Shown here piece after piece: positions 8,241 to 17,322 of a stretch of 32,365 nucleotides of DNA; positions within the stretch are counted from its first letter, which is position 1, and each line of letters starts with the position of its first letter. Origin of the DNA: Aporhodopirellula sallentina SM41. Its GTDB lineage: Bacteria; Planctomycetota; Planctomycetia; Pirellulales; Pirellulaceae. Under the pieces are notes generated by a model. That model made no database searches. It was given only the letters and a program-made list of their open reading frames with translations, and had not been told where the DNA came from. Location: contig NZ_ANOH01000103.1 of assembly GCF_000346505.1 (NCBI RefSeq), positions 1 to 32,365 of the forward strand, written 5' to 3'. The position numbers were made by a program, and so were the translations under genes.

Positions 8241-11200
8241 TCATTGGGTAGTCGCGACGTTTTGGTCAGTAGATAGATCGTAGGCATCGTGGTCGGCCTC
8301 GACACACAGCCATGTCACATTGGGCTTTAATCCCGGATAACGTTGCTGCGTTCCACAGGCCCACTTCACCACGACGTCGCACTCACCGGCAGACTCGCCT
8401 AACCCGACCCGCAGAATCCGCTCGTTGCTGCACAGGTAACCATCGCCCGACGTCAGCGGCACCACCCAGCGCCGATCGTTGGATTCAATTTCGACAACGG
8501 CACCAATGGCATCCCGCGAGCAATCTCGCCCCACCAACTGCAACCCGATCCAATCACCAGACTCTTCGGTTTGATTGACCAACAACGCGACCGGTTCGGT
8601 TTGATGAGTGATGACTAGATCCGTCCGCCCGTCACGGTTGGCATCGACCGTCCACAGGGCCCGCCCGACATGCGTGGCACTGATGTATTCTCCGTCAATC
8701 AGCTCAGCAATCGATTCATAATCATCGACGGTATTACGCCGAAAGACTTGCATCGGCTGCGCATACGAACCGGACTTCTCACCTGGATAACGATCCACGT
8801 GACCGTTGGTGACAATGAGTTCGAGCCAACCATCATTATCGAGATCCACGGCCTGCGACCCGAACCCCACCATCGGTAACGTGGCCGAATACAGTCGCTG
8901 CGGCATCGTTTGGTCTCGCCAGCCCCCCGGACTCAGTTGGTCGTGATAGGTATTACACTCCTGATGGAAATTCGTGACGAAGAGATCGAAGTCTCCATCG
9001 CGATCGAAATCTCCTGTCGCCAAACCCATGGACCCTTGATACGGCGAATCATTGCTCGCCCCCAGTCCTCGAACGATCGCGGATTCCTTCAAGGAATATT
9101 CCTTACTCTCGGATCTGCTCCAGTAGTGGTTGCTTGACTGATCGTTGGCGACAAAAAGATCCACGCCGGGTACTTGGTCAAGGTCACCCGCAATCACACC
9201 GAGTCCTCGGCCGAGGTTCGACGCGGTGGGCTGCAACGATGCCTGGTCGGCAAACTCTCCCGTCTGAGAGTTCAAGCAAAATCGATCCGCTGCTGCTTTG
9301 AAATTGAGCGGGGCGCAGGCTCGTGCGAGACTCTTGCTCGTCCCAAAACATTTCTTGGTTACCGGTTCGAGACCTTTTCCGTAGTTAAGAATCGTCAGAT
9401 CCGCCAACCCGTCTTGGTTCCAATCAGCGATCGCACCGCTCGATGACCAAACGACTTCCTGGCCCTCGCTCGGCAACCGTTCGCTCGCGTCAGTGAATGT
9501 GCCATCGCCGTTGTTGATAAATAGAACATTCGGACCGTAGTTCAATATCAATAAATCGGGAAAACCATCTTCGTTGACATCCCCGACTGCGACTCCTTGA
9601 CCAAAACCGGTGTCATCGGTCCCAGACTCACGGCTCACGTCGACAAATGTGCCTCCTCGATTGATCCAAAGTGCATTCGGACTCGAATCTCGATTTGGCG
9701 GGGTGCCGCCCGCCGCCGCGAAGTACAAATCCGGCCAGCCATCGAGGTTGTAGTCGATAGCTCCACCGCCACAGCCCAACGTTTGGTAATGCATCACTCC
9801 TGGACGATCCAGGTCATCAGCCGTACGCCCAAAGAACGTCAACGATCGCTCATTCGCCTCATTCTTCAATCGCAGACGTTCGGAACGCCGGCAGATGCGC
9901 ATTTGCTTCTGGTCTCGTTGGTCAGCGATTCTTCCAAGCGAATCCAATCGCGGAACAACGAGATGGCTAAGATCGATCCGTAACTCGGGGTGCTTCTCAT
10001 CAATCTGCCAAGGAGTGTCTTTTCGCAACGAACACACGATCGACTCACGAATCTGAGCAACCGGCACAGCAGGATCGCGAGGTAGCCGAGTCGCAATCGC
10101 GGCCCAGGCTTCGGCCTCCCATAGACGCCCCAGGTTTTGCAGGGCTTCGGCAATTTCAACAGCAACAGCCTGCGAAGGATAGGTGCGAAATCGTGTCGTC
10201 GCATCGCTAAAAAGGGTCAGCAACCTTACTCGATTCTCAACAGAAGAAAGAGTCAAATCATCAATCCCGTGAGTCTCGTGATCGAGTTGCCTCAGCGAAG
10301 TCGCTAGTTTGAGCCAATATTCGCGGCCATCTGCGTCCCGCCGCGCCGCCTCCCAGTACGCTCGCGCTGCCTCCGGTTGCCGACCGGCGTACCAGCACCA
10401 ATCACCCACGGCTAACCAATAGTCGGGATAGCCATCGATGCCGTCAGAGAGTTCGACCGGGAGTTTCGCAAACTCGTCGTACGCAGCCTTTGCGATCAAC
10501 ACACGACATAGCAGTGCGTTGGCGGGCAAGTGTTCGGGGTGAGTCTCGAGAACCTGACGGAGAGTCGCTTCTGCCCGCGTGAACTCGCCCTGATCGAAAC
10601 GATACTTTGCTTCGGCAACGAGAGGTCGCTTGTCTCGCGGATGACGCTTGGCCATCGCCACAAAAGACTCCAATCGATCCGTTCCCGATTCGGTGGAACT
10701 GAGCGTTAACAGCAAAGGCAAATCAAACTGGCGATACTTCACCAAAAGTCGACCGTGAGGAATCGCTCTCCGTCGGTCTTCCGCTCCCCAACACATGTCG
10801 TAAAAGTATTGTCGAATCTCATGCAAATTTGGATCGACTTCCAACGCATCTTCAAAAAGGTCCAGACAATCGTATAGCCGCCCGACCTTCAACAATGCCT
10901 CCATCGCTCTCTTGATCCCCGCCACATCTTGAAAATTCTCGGCACGGCACGCATCCATCACAAGTTCTGCAGCAACGTCGGGCTTTCCAACTTTCTGAGC
11001 GACATTTGCGACCAGGTAAATCACCTCCGCGTCATCCGGATGTTGCGTCAAGGCAGCGTTGGAACCTTCCCATGCCTCCTGCCAGCGTTCCCGCTCAACG
11101 GCTAAACGCAAACGTTGCAAAGGATCGATCTGTGAGTCCACTGGTATCGGCCCCAGCTTTCTCTCTGCCGGCATACTCTCGTCGGTTCGGCTGCAACCGA

Positions 11201-11276
11201 ACTGCGCGCACAACGACAACGCGGCACCGACAATGCCCCAAACAATCTGACTACGATAAACAAGCAATGAACTCAC
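8241..11276 (-). CDS. TPR / FG-GAP repeat / ASPIC-UnbV (CRTAC1-like) lipoprotein
   Basis: This 1011-residue protein starts with a hydrophobic leader and a lipobox ending at Cys28 (QFGC), so it is probably lipid-anchored outside the cytoplasmic membrane. Residues about 50-420 are helical TPR-like repeats. Residues about 500-880 form FG-GAP/VCBS propeller repeats with calcium-loop motifs such as DYNLDGWPDLYF, DVNEDGFPDLLILN, DFDRDGDFDLFVTN and DANRDGRTDLVITH. The end (about 905-1000, GDWIGLQLVG to the final Trp) is an ASPIC/UnbV domain. Such proteins are common in Planctomycetes but of unknown function; binding of carbohydrate or protein is plausible. It diverges from the DUF1559 gene across a region with a copy of the proposed arabinose operator. 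Confidence 0.9.
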   Translation of the reverse strand: MSSLLVYRSQIVWGIVGAALSLCAQFGCSRTDESMPAERKLGPIPVDSQIDPLQRLRLAVERERWQEAWEGSNAALTQHPDDAEVIYLVANVAQKVGKPDVAAELVMDACRAENFQDVAGIKRAMEALLKVGRLYDCLDLFEDALEVDPNLHEIRQYFYDMCWGAEDRRRAIPHGRLLVKYRQFDLPLLLTLSSTESGTDRLESFVAMAKRHPRDKRPLVAEAKYRFDQGEFTRAEATLRQVLETHPEHLPANALLCRVLIAKAAYDEFAKLPVELSDGIDGYPDYWLAVGDWCWYAGRQPEAARAYWEAARRDADGREYWLKLATSLRQLDHETHGIDDLTLSSVENRVRLLTLFSDATTRFRTYPSQAVAVEIAEALQNLGRLWEAEAWAAIATRLPRDPAVPVAQIRESIVCSLRKDTPWQIDEKHPELRIDLSHLVVPRLDSLGRIADQRDQKQMRICRRSERLRLKNEANERSLTFFGRTADDLDRPGVMHYQTLGCGGGAIDYNLDGWPDLYFAAAGGTPPNRDSSPNALWINRGGTFVDVSRESGTDDTGFGQGVAVGDVNEDGFPDLLILNYGPNVLFINNGDGTFTDASERLPSEGQEVVWSSSGAIADWNQDGLADLTILNYGKGLEPVTKKCFGTSKSLARACAPLNFKAAADRFCLNSQTGEFADQASLQPTASNLGRGLGVIAGDLDQVPGVDLFVANDQSSNHYWSRSESKEYSLKESAIVRGLGASNDSPYQGSMGLATGDFDRDGDFDLFVTNFHQECNTYHDQLSPGGWRDQTMPQRLYSATLPMVGFGSQAVDLDNDGWLELIVTNGHVDRYPGEKSGSYAQPMQVFRRNTVDDYESIAELIDGEYISATHVGRALWTVDANRDGRTDLVITHQTEPVALLVNQTEESGDWIGLQLVGRDCSRDAIGAVVEIESNDRRWVVPLTSGDGYLCSNERILRVGLGESAGECDVVVKWACGTQQRYPGLKPNVTWLCVEADHDAYDLSTDQNVATTQ

Positions 11277-11803
11277 CTTCTCGCGATGCTCGAGAAACTC
11301 TGCGACAAGAAACCGATTCGAATATGAATGAGCCGATCGGCGTTAGCCGCGGTTTCCAGGATATCCCCGAAACCAGCGTCTGGGGGCTGATCAATTTACC
11401 GAGGTGATCGGATAAAACCTAAGCGTCGCGGTGGTGGAAAATTGCAACGTGCGTCGTCGCGCAACCTTCCGGTTACACGAGTGCCGCCCTCACCGGTGCC
11501 GCGACTTGGTTCCTCACAATGCGGTTTGCTCATCCGTTGCCCCATACGCAAAAACGACATTTTTGTGCGCAATGCCGGATAGAATACCCGAGAACCAAAC
11601 CTATAATTGCCCCTAACGTTCAAGAGTGTCACCTAAACGCGTTCCTCTTGGACAACCGATCCCAATACCGGGAAAGGCGTTATTTCCCCTTGAAACTGTT
11701 TTGATTGGTGCCGCGGATTTGTTTCCAAAACACCTTTCGGCCTTCGCCGTTTAGAAACAGTCCGATTTTGTTCATCGTTATAAATTGAACTGGAGTTGCA
11801 GAC
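11277..11803. other. Divergent intergenic region with one operator-like palindrome
   Basis: This 527-bp region separates the UnbV (minus) and DUF1559 (plus) genes. Besides the palindrome at 11544-11574, there is a TATAAAT at 11779-11785, rather near the start codon, and a GGAG at 11792-11795, eight bases before the DUF1559 ATG. Open frames here have no recognisable protein and I treat them as chance. Confidence 0.55.
11544..11574. promoter_or_regulatory. Proposed XylR-type operator, DUF1559/UnbV copy
   Basis: Half-sites ATACGCAAAA and TTGTGCGCAA flank a core acgacatt. The site matches the one at 14638-14668 at 27 of 31 positions, which is far beyond a chance half-site. It lies 230 bp before the DUF1559 start and 268 bp before the UnbV start, so it could serve either or both. 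Confidence 0.72.
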
Positions 11804-13045
11804 ATGAGTCCTCAAAGAGTTTGCCCACAGAAGGCAAAACGAGCATTCACACTGGTGGAATTGCTTGTTGTGATCGCGATCATTGGTGTGTTGGTCGGGT
11901 TGCTCCTGCCCGCCGTACAAGCGGCCCGCGAGGCCGCACGTCGCATGAGTTGCAGCAACAACTTCAAGCAAATCGGATTGGGACTCCACAACTATCACGC
12001 GGCCTTCAATCAAATCCCGACGCACATGGGCGGAACCCAATCCAGCGGTGGCGGCACGAACCAACTCAACAACCAGCAGATCCTCAGCTACCTCGTCGGA
12101 ATCTTGCCATTCGTCGAGCAGCAAGCATTGTGGGAACAGATTTCCAACCCCAACGCTAGCAACGCCGATGGCTCGGCTAAGTCGCCGCCGTGGCCTGCCA
12201 TGGGCCCCGCCCCTTACATCGGAACGTACGGACCGTGGGCGACGGAGATTCCAACCTTCCGCTGCCCAAGCGATCCAGGGAAGGGACTGCCATCGCTCGG
12301 CCGCAGCAATTACGCCGCATGCGTTGGCGACGACGCGATGACCAATTACGGTCCCTACCACCCTTGGTTCGGTGGCGAACGATGGGGTGACATTCTCGTC
12401 AACGACGCTCGGGCGCACTACCGTGGCTTCTTCAAACCGATGTTGAAATCAAGGTTCCGTGATGTTCTTGATGGCCTCGCTAACACGATCGCCGCAGGTG
12501 AAATGAACACCGACCTCGGTGACCGAGACATCACCACCGCCGCGTTGAACAACCCGGGAGCATGGTGGAGCCTGACGGACAATCGCAATCACTGCGCGTC
12601 CTTGATTAGTGCCGAGCGTCCTCAGTTTTGGGACGCCTCGGTCCCTCAAGCCTCACCGGGCAGCGACCCAGGCGACGGCGGACTCGTTAACTCCGATTTT
12701 GGACGTGGCTACATGTGGGCAGTTGGCGAACCACTGCAAACATCCTTCACCACGATCAAGGCTCCGAACTCGGAATTGTGCATCATCGACGGTAACCCTG
12801 GGTCAGAAATCATGGCCAGTGCGAGCAGTCGCCACCAAGGCGGGGCACACGTATTGATGGGTGACGGTGCCGTCAAGTTCATCACCGAATCGATTGATAC
12901 CGGATCTCATAACGGCATGGTCTTCTGGGACCACGCCACCAACCGCCCTGGCGCACCAACCGTCCCTGGTTCACCAAGCCCATTCGGACTTTGGGGAGCC
13001 CTCGGCACTCGTGCCAGCAAAGAAGTTATCGACCAAGAATTTTAA
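11804..13045 (+). CDS. DUF1559 prepilin-type protein
   Basis: This 413-residue protein has a type IV prepilin/pseudopilin-like N-terminus ([19 protein letters not shown] from residue 10), where a prepilin peptidase would cut before Phe, followed by the DUF1559 signature [20 protein letters not shown]. Near the end is the family's H-x9-DG motif ([12 protein letters not shown]). The family is greatly expanded in Planctomycetes and has no established function; a pseudopilin-like surface or periplasmic role is inferred from the N-terminus. GGAG lies eight bases before the ATG. It is followed by a 64-residue lipoprotein and a terminator, forming a two-gene unit, with an arabinose-operator-like site upstream. 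Confidence 0.95.
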   Translation: MSPQRVCPQKAKRAFTLVELLVVIAIIGVLVGLLLPAVQAAREAARRMSCSNNFKQIGLGLHNYHAAFNQIPTHMGGTQSSGGGTNQLNNQQILSYLVGILPFVEQQALWEQISNPNASNADGSAKSPPWPAMGPAPYIGTYGPWATEIPTFRCPSDPGKGLPSLGRSNYAACVGDDAMTNYGPYHPWFGGERWGDILVNDARAHYRGFFKPMLKSRFRDVLDGLANTIAAGEMNTDLGDRDITTAALNNPGAWWSLTDNRNHCASLISAERPQFWDASVPQASPGSDPGDGGLVNSDFGRGYMWAVGEPLQTSFTTIKAPNSELCIIDGNPGSEIMASASSRHQGGAHVLMGDGAVKFITESIDTGSHNGMVFWDHATNRPGAPTVPGSPSPFGLWGALGTRASKEVIDQEF

Positions 13046-13099
13046 CTGGGCCGAGCTCCATGCTCCGCTGATCCGACCTTATACCTGAAAGAGAATTTG

Positions 13100-13294
13100 A
13101 TGAGAAGGAAGTCTTGGCTGCTGTTGGCCCTGTGCGCTCTCAGCCTGCCGACCGCCGGCTGCGGGCAAGAAGAAAACACGGTGATCCAGACTGATCCCGC
13201 GAGAGAAGAGCGTTTTAGTAACTACGGAGAAACTTCCAAAGATGCCTTCTCAGACCGCTCCAGAGGATCTCGAAGCATTCCCGATCAACAATAA
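13100..13294 (+). CDS. Small lipoprotein following DUF1559 gene
   Basis: This 64-residue protein has a basic N-terminus (MRRKSW), a hydrophobic core and a lipobox PTAGC with the lipid-bearing Cys at about residue 22. The mature part is only about 42 polar residues rich in Ser, Arg and Glu. The start is ATG at 13100; a TTG directly before it adds one codon. It lies 54 bp after the DUF1559 stop and before a strong terminator, so it is very likely co-transcribed. Small lipoproteins of this kind often follow DUF1559 genes in Planctomycetes; no function is known. Confidence 0.82.
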   Translation: MRRKSWLLLALCALSLPTAGCGQEENTVIQTDPAREERFSNYGETSKDAFSDRSRGSRSIPDQQ

Positions 13295-13319
13295 TACAGT
13301 GATGCTTTGAACAACGACA

Positions 13320-13347
13320 AACACGCTCGCAAGAGCGTGTTTTCTTT
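13320..13347 (+). terminator. Rho-independent terminator after the DUF1559 unit
   Basis: A 9-bp perfect stem AACACGCTC / GAGCGTGTT with a GCAA tetraloop is followed directly by TTCTTT. It is 26 bp after the lipoprotein stop. Confidence 0.88.
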
Positions 13348-13445
13348 GTGCCCCGTCGCAATCAACGATGGCGTGCCCCATCAAAATCGCGGGACCACGA
13401 AGGAGTTAAATCGCATAGTGCAGACAACACCCCGGTGAGATCGCT

Positions 13446-14624
13446 TTAGCTGGTTTCATTTCTAATTTGACGGCGAAACCTTGACGGCGTCACACCGTGA
13501 GCTGCCCGGAACACTTGAATAAAATAAGATGGCGTTCCGAAACCGATCGCGTCGGCGATTTGCGGGATCGGCAGATCCGTTTCCAACAAAAACCGCTTGG
13601 CTCGCTCCATTCGCACCCGCTGCAGTTCTTCATGCAACGTCCGACCAACGACCTTCCGAAAACGCGTTTCGATATTTCTCCGTGAAATGGCAACGTATCG
13701 AACCACGTCATCAATCTGAATCGGCTTGGTAGCGTTCTCGTGAATGAATCGCATGGCCGCGGCAACGTCGGAATCTTCGATGGCAAAAATGTCTGTCGAT
13801 CGACGCGTGACAACGTGCAGCGGTTTGGCCAGCAATCGCTGCGGCTTGCGCACCTTCCGTTTCATCATCTGATCCAACAACGCTGCCGCACGAAACCCAG
13901 TGCCCTCGGCATCGAGTGCGACACTCGTGAGCGGCGGATCAGCGAGCTCACAAAGAAGATCGTCGTCATCAACTCCGATCACCGCAAACTCTTCGGGCAC
14001 TCGTATTTCCGCGTTGTAACATGCCTCGAGAACCTCTCGGCCACGGTCGTCGTTGCACGCCATCACGCCTGCTGGCTTGGGAAGGTTCGAAAGCCATTCA
14101 GCCAACTGGTGCTGTTCACGGTCCCACTCTCGTTCACGTTTACTCCGCGGACCCCGGTAAACCTCAACCGAATAACCCGCCTCCTCGATGTGTTTGCAAA
14201 AACTCTGTTCGCGAAGATCGGACCAAACGCGTCCACGCACTCCCACATACGCGAAGTTCTGAAACCGACGTTCGAGCAAATGCTGTGCAGCCAATTGAGC
14301 GGCACCGTACGAATCAGACGAGATCTCGCTGAGCTTCGATAACGGATGATTCGTTTCGCGTTCTTCTTGCTTTAAGTCCAACGCGATCGTCGGCAAACCC
14401 GATGCGAGAACGTCTTTCGCGATTTGAGGTGTCTCGAGTCGCGCGATGATCCCGGCCCCACCCCAACGCTTCATACGAGGCAACGCTTGCTTGAAGTCAC
14501 CAGGCACGAGATAGAAATCCCAAGGCCCGTGCAGTCGTGAATAGCGGGCGATCCCACGCAGCAGTTGCCGCCCATAACCTCGCGACGTCTCAATTAACAA
14601 CGCCACTTTTGCCGAGTCACTCAC
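13446..14624 (-). CDS. XylR-type transcriptional regulator (sugar-binding domain + AraC HTH)
   Basis: From a GTG at 14624 this gives 392 residues, the same length as E. coli XylR. The N-terminal two-thirds (KVALLIETSRGYGRQLLRGIARY onward) is a LacI/periplasmic-binding-like sensor, and the last ~100 residues are an AraC double helix-turn-helix (IDDVVRYVAISRRNIETRF; IADAIGFGTPSYFIQVF). The frame is open further up (ATG 14654, TTG 14681), but the GTG has an AAGGTGG just upstream, fits the family N-terminus, and leaves the palindrome at 14638-14668 outside the gene. It is divergent from the arabinose operon, so L-arabinose rather than xylose is the probable inducer (inference), with likely autoregulation. 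Confidence 0.9.
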   Translation of the reverse strand: MSDSAKVALLIETSRGYGRQLLRGIARYSRLHGPWDFYLVPGDFKQALPRMKRWGGAGIIARLETPQIAKDVLASGLPTIALDLKQEERETNHPLSKLSEISSDSYGAAQLAAQHLLERRFQNFAYVGVRGRVWSDLREQSFCKHIEEAGYSVEVYRGPRSKREREWDREQHQLAEWLSNLPKPAGVMACNDDRGREVLEACYNAEIRVPEEFAVIGVDDDDLLCELADPPLTSVALDAEGTGFRAAALLDQMMKRKVRKPQRLLAKPLHVVTRRSTDIFAIEDSDVAAAMRFIHENATKPIQIDDVVRYVAISRRNIETRFRKVVGRTLHEELQRVRMERAKRFLLETDLPIPQIADAIGFGTPSYFIQVFRAAHGVTPSRFRRQIRNETS

Positions 14625-14637
14625 GTGCCACCTTTGA

Positions 14638-14668
14638 TTACGCAAAAGCGACATTATTGTGCGCAAGG
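14638..14668. promoter_or_regulatory. Proposed XylR-type operator between regulator and araD
   Basis: Left half TTACGCAAAA and right half TTGTGCGCAA form an imperfect inverted repeat (8 of 10 positions symmetric) centred at about 14652. It is 13 bp upstream of the regulator's GTG and 118 bp upstream of araD, a natural place for shared control. A further GTGCGCA at 14683-14689 could be an accessory half-site. Confidence 0.75.
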
Positions 14669-14786
14669 TTTGGATAGTCAACGTGCGCAGACAGAGCTAA
14701 CATCATCTTCCGACGTGCGAGCGTCGCAGCAACTGCCTTCATGACAACCTTGAGGGCTCTCGATTCCCCTCAACATTGACATAGAG

Positions 14787-15527
14787 ATGCTCGACCGGTT
14801 GAAGAAGGAGGTATGTGAAGCGAACCGTGATTTGGTGCGTCATCACCTCGTCACACTGACTTGGGGCAACGTTAGCGGCTATGACTCCGACAGTGAACTC
14901 ATTGTTATTAAACCGAGTGGAGTCTCCTACGAGGAGCTAACACCACAAAAGATGGTCGTTGTTGACCTCGATGGAAACTCCGTCGAAGGCGACTTAAGAC
15001 CATCGAGTGATACGGCGACTCACATGTTGCTGTATCGTTCGTTTATCGGCATCGGTGGGATCACTCATACGCACAGTCGCTACGGAACGGTGTACGCGCA
15101 GGCGCGGTGTGAGATTCCATGTTTGGGGACAACGCACGCGGATCACTTCTATGGTCCAGTGCCTGTCACCCGTCCGTTGACCGAAGAAGAGGTCGAGACC
15201 GGGTACGAAGCGAACACCGGGGCCGTGATCGTGGAACGATTTGCAAACCTGGATCCGCAGTCGATGCCAGCAGTATTGGTAGCCGGGCACGCGCCGTTCG
15301 TGTGGGGACCGTCGGCGAAAAAGTCGGTTGAAAACGCCGTCGCGTTGGAGGCGGTTGCAGAAATGGCATTGGCCACGCAGCAGAGCACTCTGCAGGCCAT
15401 GCAGCAGGGCACGCATAGCGCCCAAGAGTTAGAATCCTACGTGCTTGAAAAGCACTATCGTCGCAAGCACGGGTCGGCCGCCTACTACGGCCAACCTTCT
15501 AACTCCTCTGCAAGCACTCAATACTGA
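14787..15527 (+). CDS. araD: L-ribulose-5-phosphate 4-epimerase
   Basis: This 246-residue class II aldolase-family enzyme converts L-ribulose 5-phosphate to D-xylulose 5-phosphate. Visible are TLTWGNVSG (phosphate site), KPSGVSYEEL, SSDTATH, the zinc ligands in THTHS, GTTHADHFYG, a GHAPFVWG block and the C-terminal HYRRKHGSAAYYGQ with the conserved catalytic Tyr. The length is close to the usual ~231 with a short Ser-rich tail. It is the first gene of the operon with symporter, araB and araA; the next gene starts 13 bp after its stop. No strong Shine-Dalgarno precedes the start. It is presumably controlled by the divergent regulator. Confidence 0.96.
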   Translation: MLDRLKKEVCEANRDLVRHHLVTLTWGNVSGYDSDSELIVIKPSGVSYEELTPQKMVVVDLDGNSVEGDLRPSSDTATHMLLYRSFIGIGGITHTHSRYGTVYAQARCEIPCLGTTHADHFYGPVPVTRPLTEEEVETGYEANTGAVIVERFANLDPQSMPAVLVAGHAPFVWGPSAKKSVENAVALEAVAEMALATQQSTLQAMQQGTHSAQELESYVLEKHYRRKHGSAAYYGQPSNSSASTQY

Positions 15528-15540
15528 TTAGGTCCCCACC

Positions 15541-17232
15541 ATGCAAATCTTTGACTGGGTTGTTGTCGCCATCTATTTCATGGGATTGGTTGCCATTGTG
15601 CACTGGTCCTCCAAACAAATTTCATCGACATCGGATTACTTCCTCGCAGGGCGACACGCCAGTTGGTTTGTGATCGGGGCATCGCTCTTCGCCTCGAACA
15701 TCGGTTCCGAACACATCGTAGGCTTGGCGGGCAACGGGGCGTCTTCCGGGATGGCGATGGCCCACTGGGAATTACACGCGTGGGTGATGTTGTTACTCGC
15801 GTGGGTGTTCGTCCCGTTCTACTATCGCAGCGGTGTCTTCACGATGCCGGAATTTCTCGAACGTCGGTTCGATTCCCGAACGCGTTGGGTGCTGTCGATC
15901 GTCAGCTTGCTGGCATACGTTTTCACCAAAGTGTCAGTCACGGTATACGCCGGGGCTCTCGTGTTCATGAGCCTGCTCCCCGATACGTTTGGCACCCCCG
16001 AAAACGCGTTCTGGGTCGGTGCCTTCGTTACCGTGATTTTGACGGGAGTCTACACCGTTTTCGGTGGACTGCGTGCGGTGCTTTATACCGAGGTGGCACA
16101 AACGGTGGTGCTGCTTCTCGGGTCGTTCTTCATTACTTGGTTCGGACTGCGAGAACTCGGCGGTTGGGGAGAACTGCAGGCGACCGCGTCGGCATCAAAA
16201 GCCGAATTCGCATTGTGGCGTCCACTCGTTCAGGAGGGTGTGCCTTGGTGGAAAAACGGCGACTTCCCTTGGCTCGGTATTTTGATCGCCTCGCCCGTGA
16301 TCGGCATCTGGTACTGGTGCACCGACCAATACATTGTCCAACGAACACTGGCTTCGAAAGACCTGACCGAAGCACGACGCGGCGCCATCTTTGGCGGCTT
16401 CCTGAAGGTCTGGCCGGTGATGATCTTCCTGATCCCCGGCATGATCGGTTGGGCTCTTCATCAAAAAGGCAGCATCTCCATCCCAACGCGGAGCAGTGGT
16501 GAGATTGATGGCGACCAAGTCTTCGCCACGATGGTGACCGGACTGCTTCCAATCGGTTTGCGTGGTCTCGTGGTCGCGGGATTAATGTCGGCCCTGATGA
16601 GCTCACTCGCATCACTGTTTAATTCGTGTGCGACTCTGTTCACGATCGACATCTATGAAAAACTCCGACCAGGTAAAACCGAAAAGCACTACGTCTACAT
16701 CGGTCGCTTGGCAACGGTTGCTGTCGTCATCGCGGGCCTGATCTGGATCCCGATTATGAAAGCGATGGCAGGCGGCGGCATCTACAAATACCTGCAAGGT
16801 GTCCAAAGCTATCTCGCGCCTCCGATCACTGCCGTCTTTCTGCTCGGACTCTTCTGGCGACGGGTCAATGCGACCGGAGCGTTCTGGGGATTGATCATCG
16901 GCTTCGTCCTCGGAATGGGCAAACTGACCGTCGAAGCCGTCACGACTTCCCTGGAAGTACAAAGCGGAATTTGGAAAGACATCGCGGACTTCAATTTCCT
17001 TTACTACTCCGGCGTCTTGCTGCTTATCAGTGTCGCCATCGTGGTCGGTTTGTCATTGCTGACGGAATCGCCGGGAGAGGAAAAGACGAACGGTATCACC
17101 TGGGGCGGGCTGTCGCCAGAAGACCGCTTGGCGATTCGAAACAGTTGGACTGCCACCGATGTCGTCGCCTCCGTGGCTGTCCTCGGTATGGTCATCGGCG
17201 TTTACCTCTATTTCAGTTTTTGGTTGAGTTGA
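15541..17232 (+). CDS. Sodium:solute symporter (SSS family), probable L-arabinose importer
   Basis: This 563-residue integral membrane protein begins in TM1 (WVVVAIYFMGLVAIV) and carries the SGLT-like TM2 signature GASLFASNIGSEHIVGLAG, then ADACLY-like loops and many hydrophobic helices to a final TM at the C-terminus (about 14 in all). The family couples Na+ influx to uptake of sugars, amino acids or similar solutes. Its place between araD and araB, with small gaps on both sides, makes L-arabinose the likely substrate; the sequence alone does not prove it. It is the only transporter in the window and would serve at the cytoplasmic membrane. Confidence 0.93.
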   Translation: MQIFDWVVVAIYFMGLVAIVHWSSKQISSTSDYFLAGRHASWFVIGASLFASNIGSEHIVGLAGNGASSGMAMAHWELHAWVMLLLAWVFVPFYYRSGVFTMPEFLERRFDSRTRWVLSIVSLLAYVFTKVSVTVYAGALVFMSLLPDTFGTPENAFWVGAFVTVILTGVYTVFGGLRAVLYTEVAQTVVLLLGSFFITWFGLRELGGWGELQATASASKAEFALWRPLVQEGVPWWKNGDFPWLGILIASPVIGIWYWCTDQYIVQRTLASKDLTEARRGAIFGGFLKVWPVMIFLIPGMIGWALHQKGSISIPTRSSGEIDGDQVFATMVTGLLPIGLRGLVVAGLMSALMSSLASLFNSCATLFTIDIYEKLRPGKTEKHYVYIGRLATVAVVIAGLIWIPIMKAMAGGGIYKYLQGVQSYLAPPITAVFLLGLFWRRVNATGAFWGLIIGFVLGMGKLTVEAVTTSLEVQSGIWKDIADFNFLYYSGVLLLISVAIVVGLSLLTESPGEEKTNGITWGGLSPEDRLAIRNSWTATDVVASVAVLGMVIGVYLYFSFWLS

Positions 17233-17322
17233 CGCCGTCTCCACGAGGGGCGTCATCGCCGGCATTCGCGGATCACACCACGTTTGATCGTCGAACAGAG
17301 TATCTACAAGGAGCACAGAAAA

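Noticed and set aside
11633-12418. Minus-strand 261-codon frame at the DUF1559 start
   Set aside because: It is antisense to the well-supported DUF1559 gene and resembles no protein.
13446-14681. Longer versions of the XylR-type gene starting at 14654 or 14681
   Set aside because: They lack a ribosome site, cover the palindrome and exceed the family N-terminus; the GTG at 14624 fits better.
14805-14818. A perfect AAGGAGGT inside araD codons 7-9, followed directly by ATGTGA
   Set aside because: The bases encode family-typical LKKEV residues, and the ATG is followed at once by a stop with no spacer; most likely chance.
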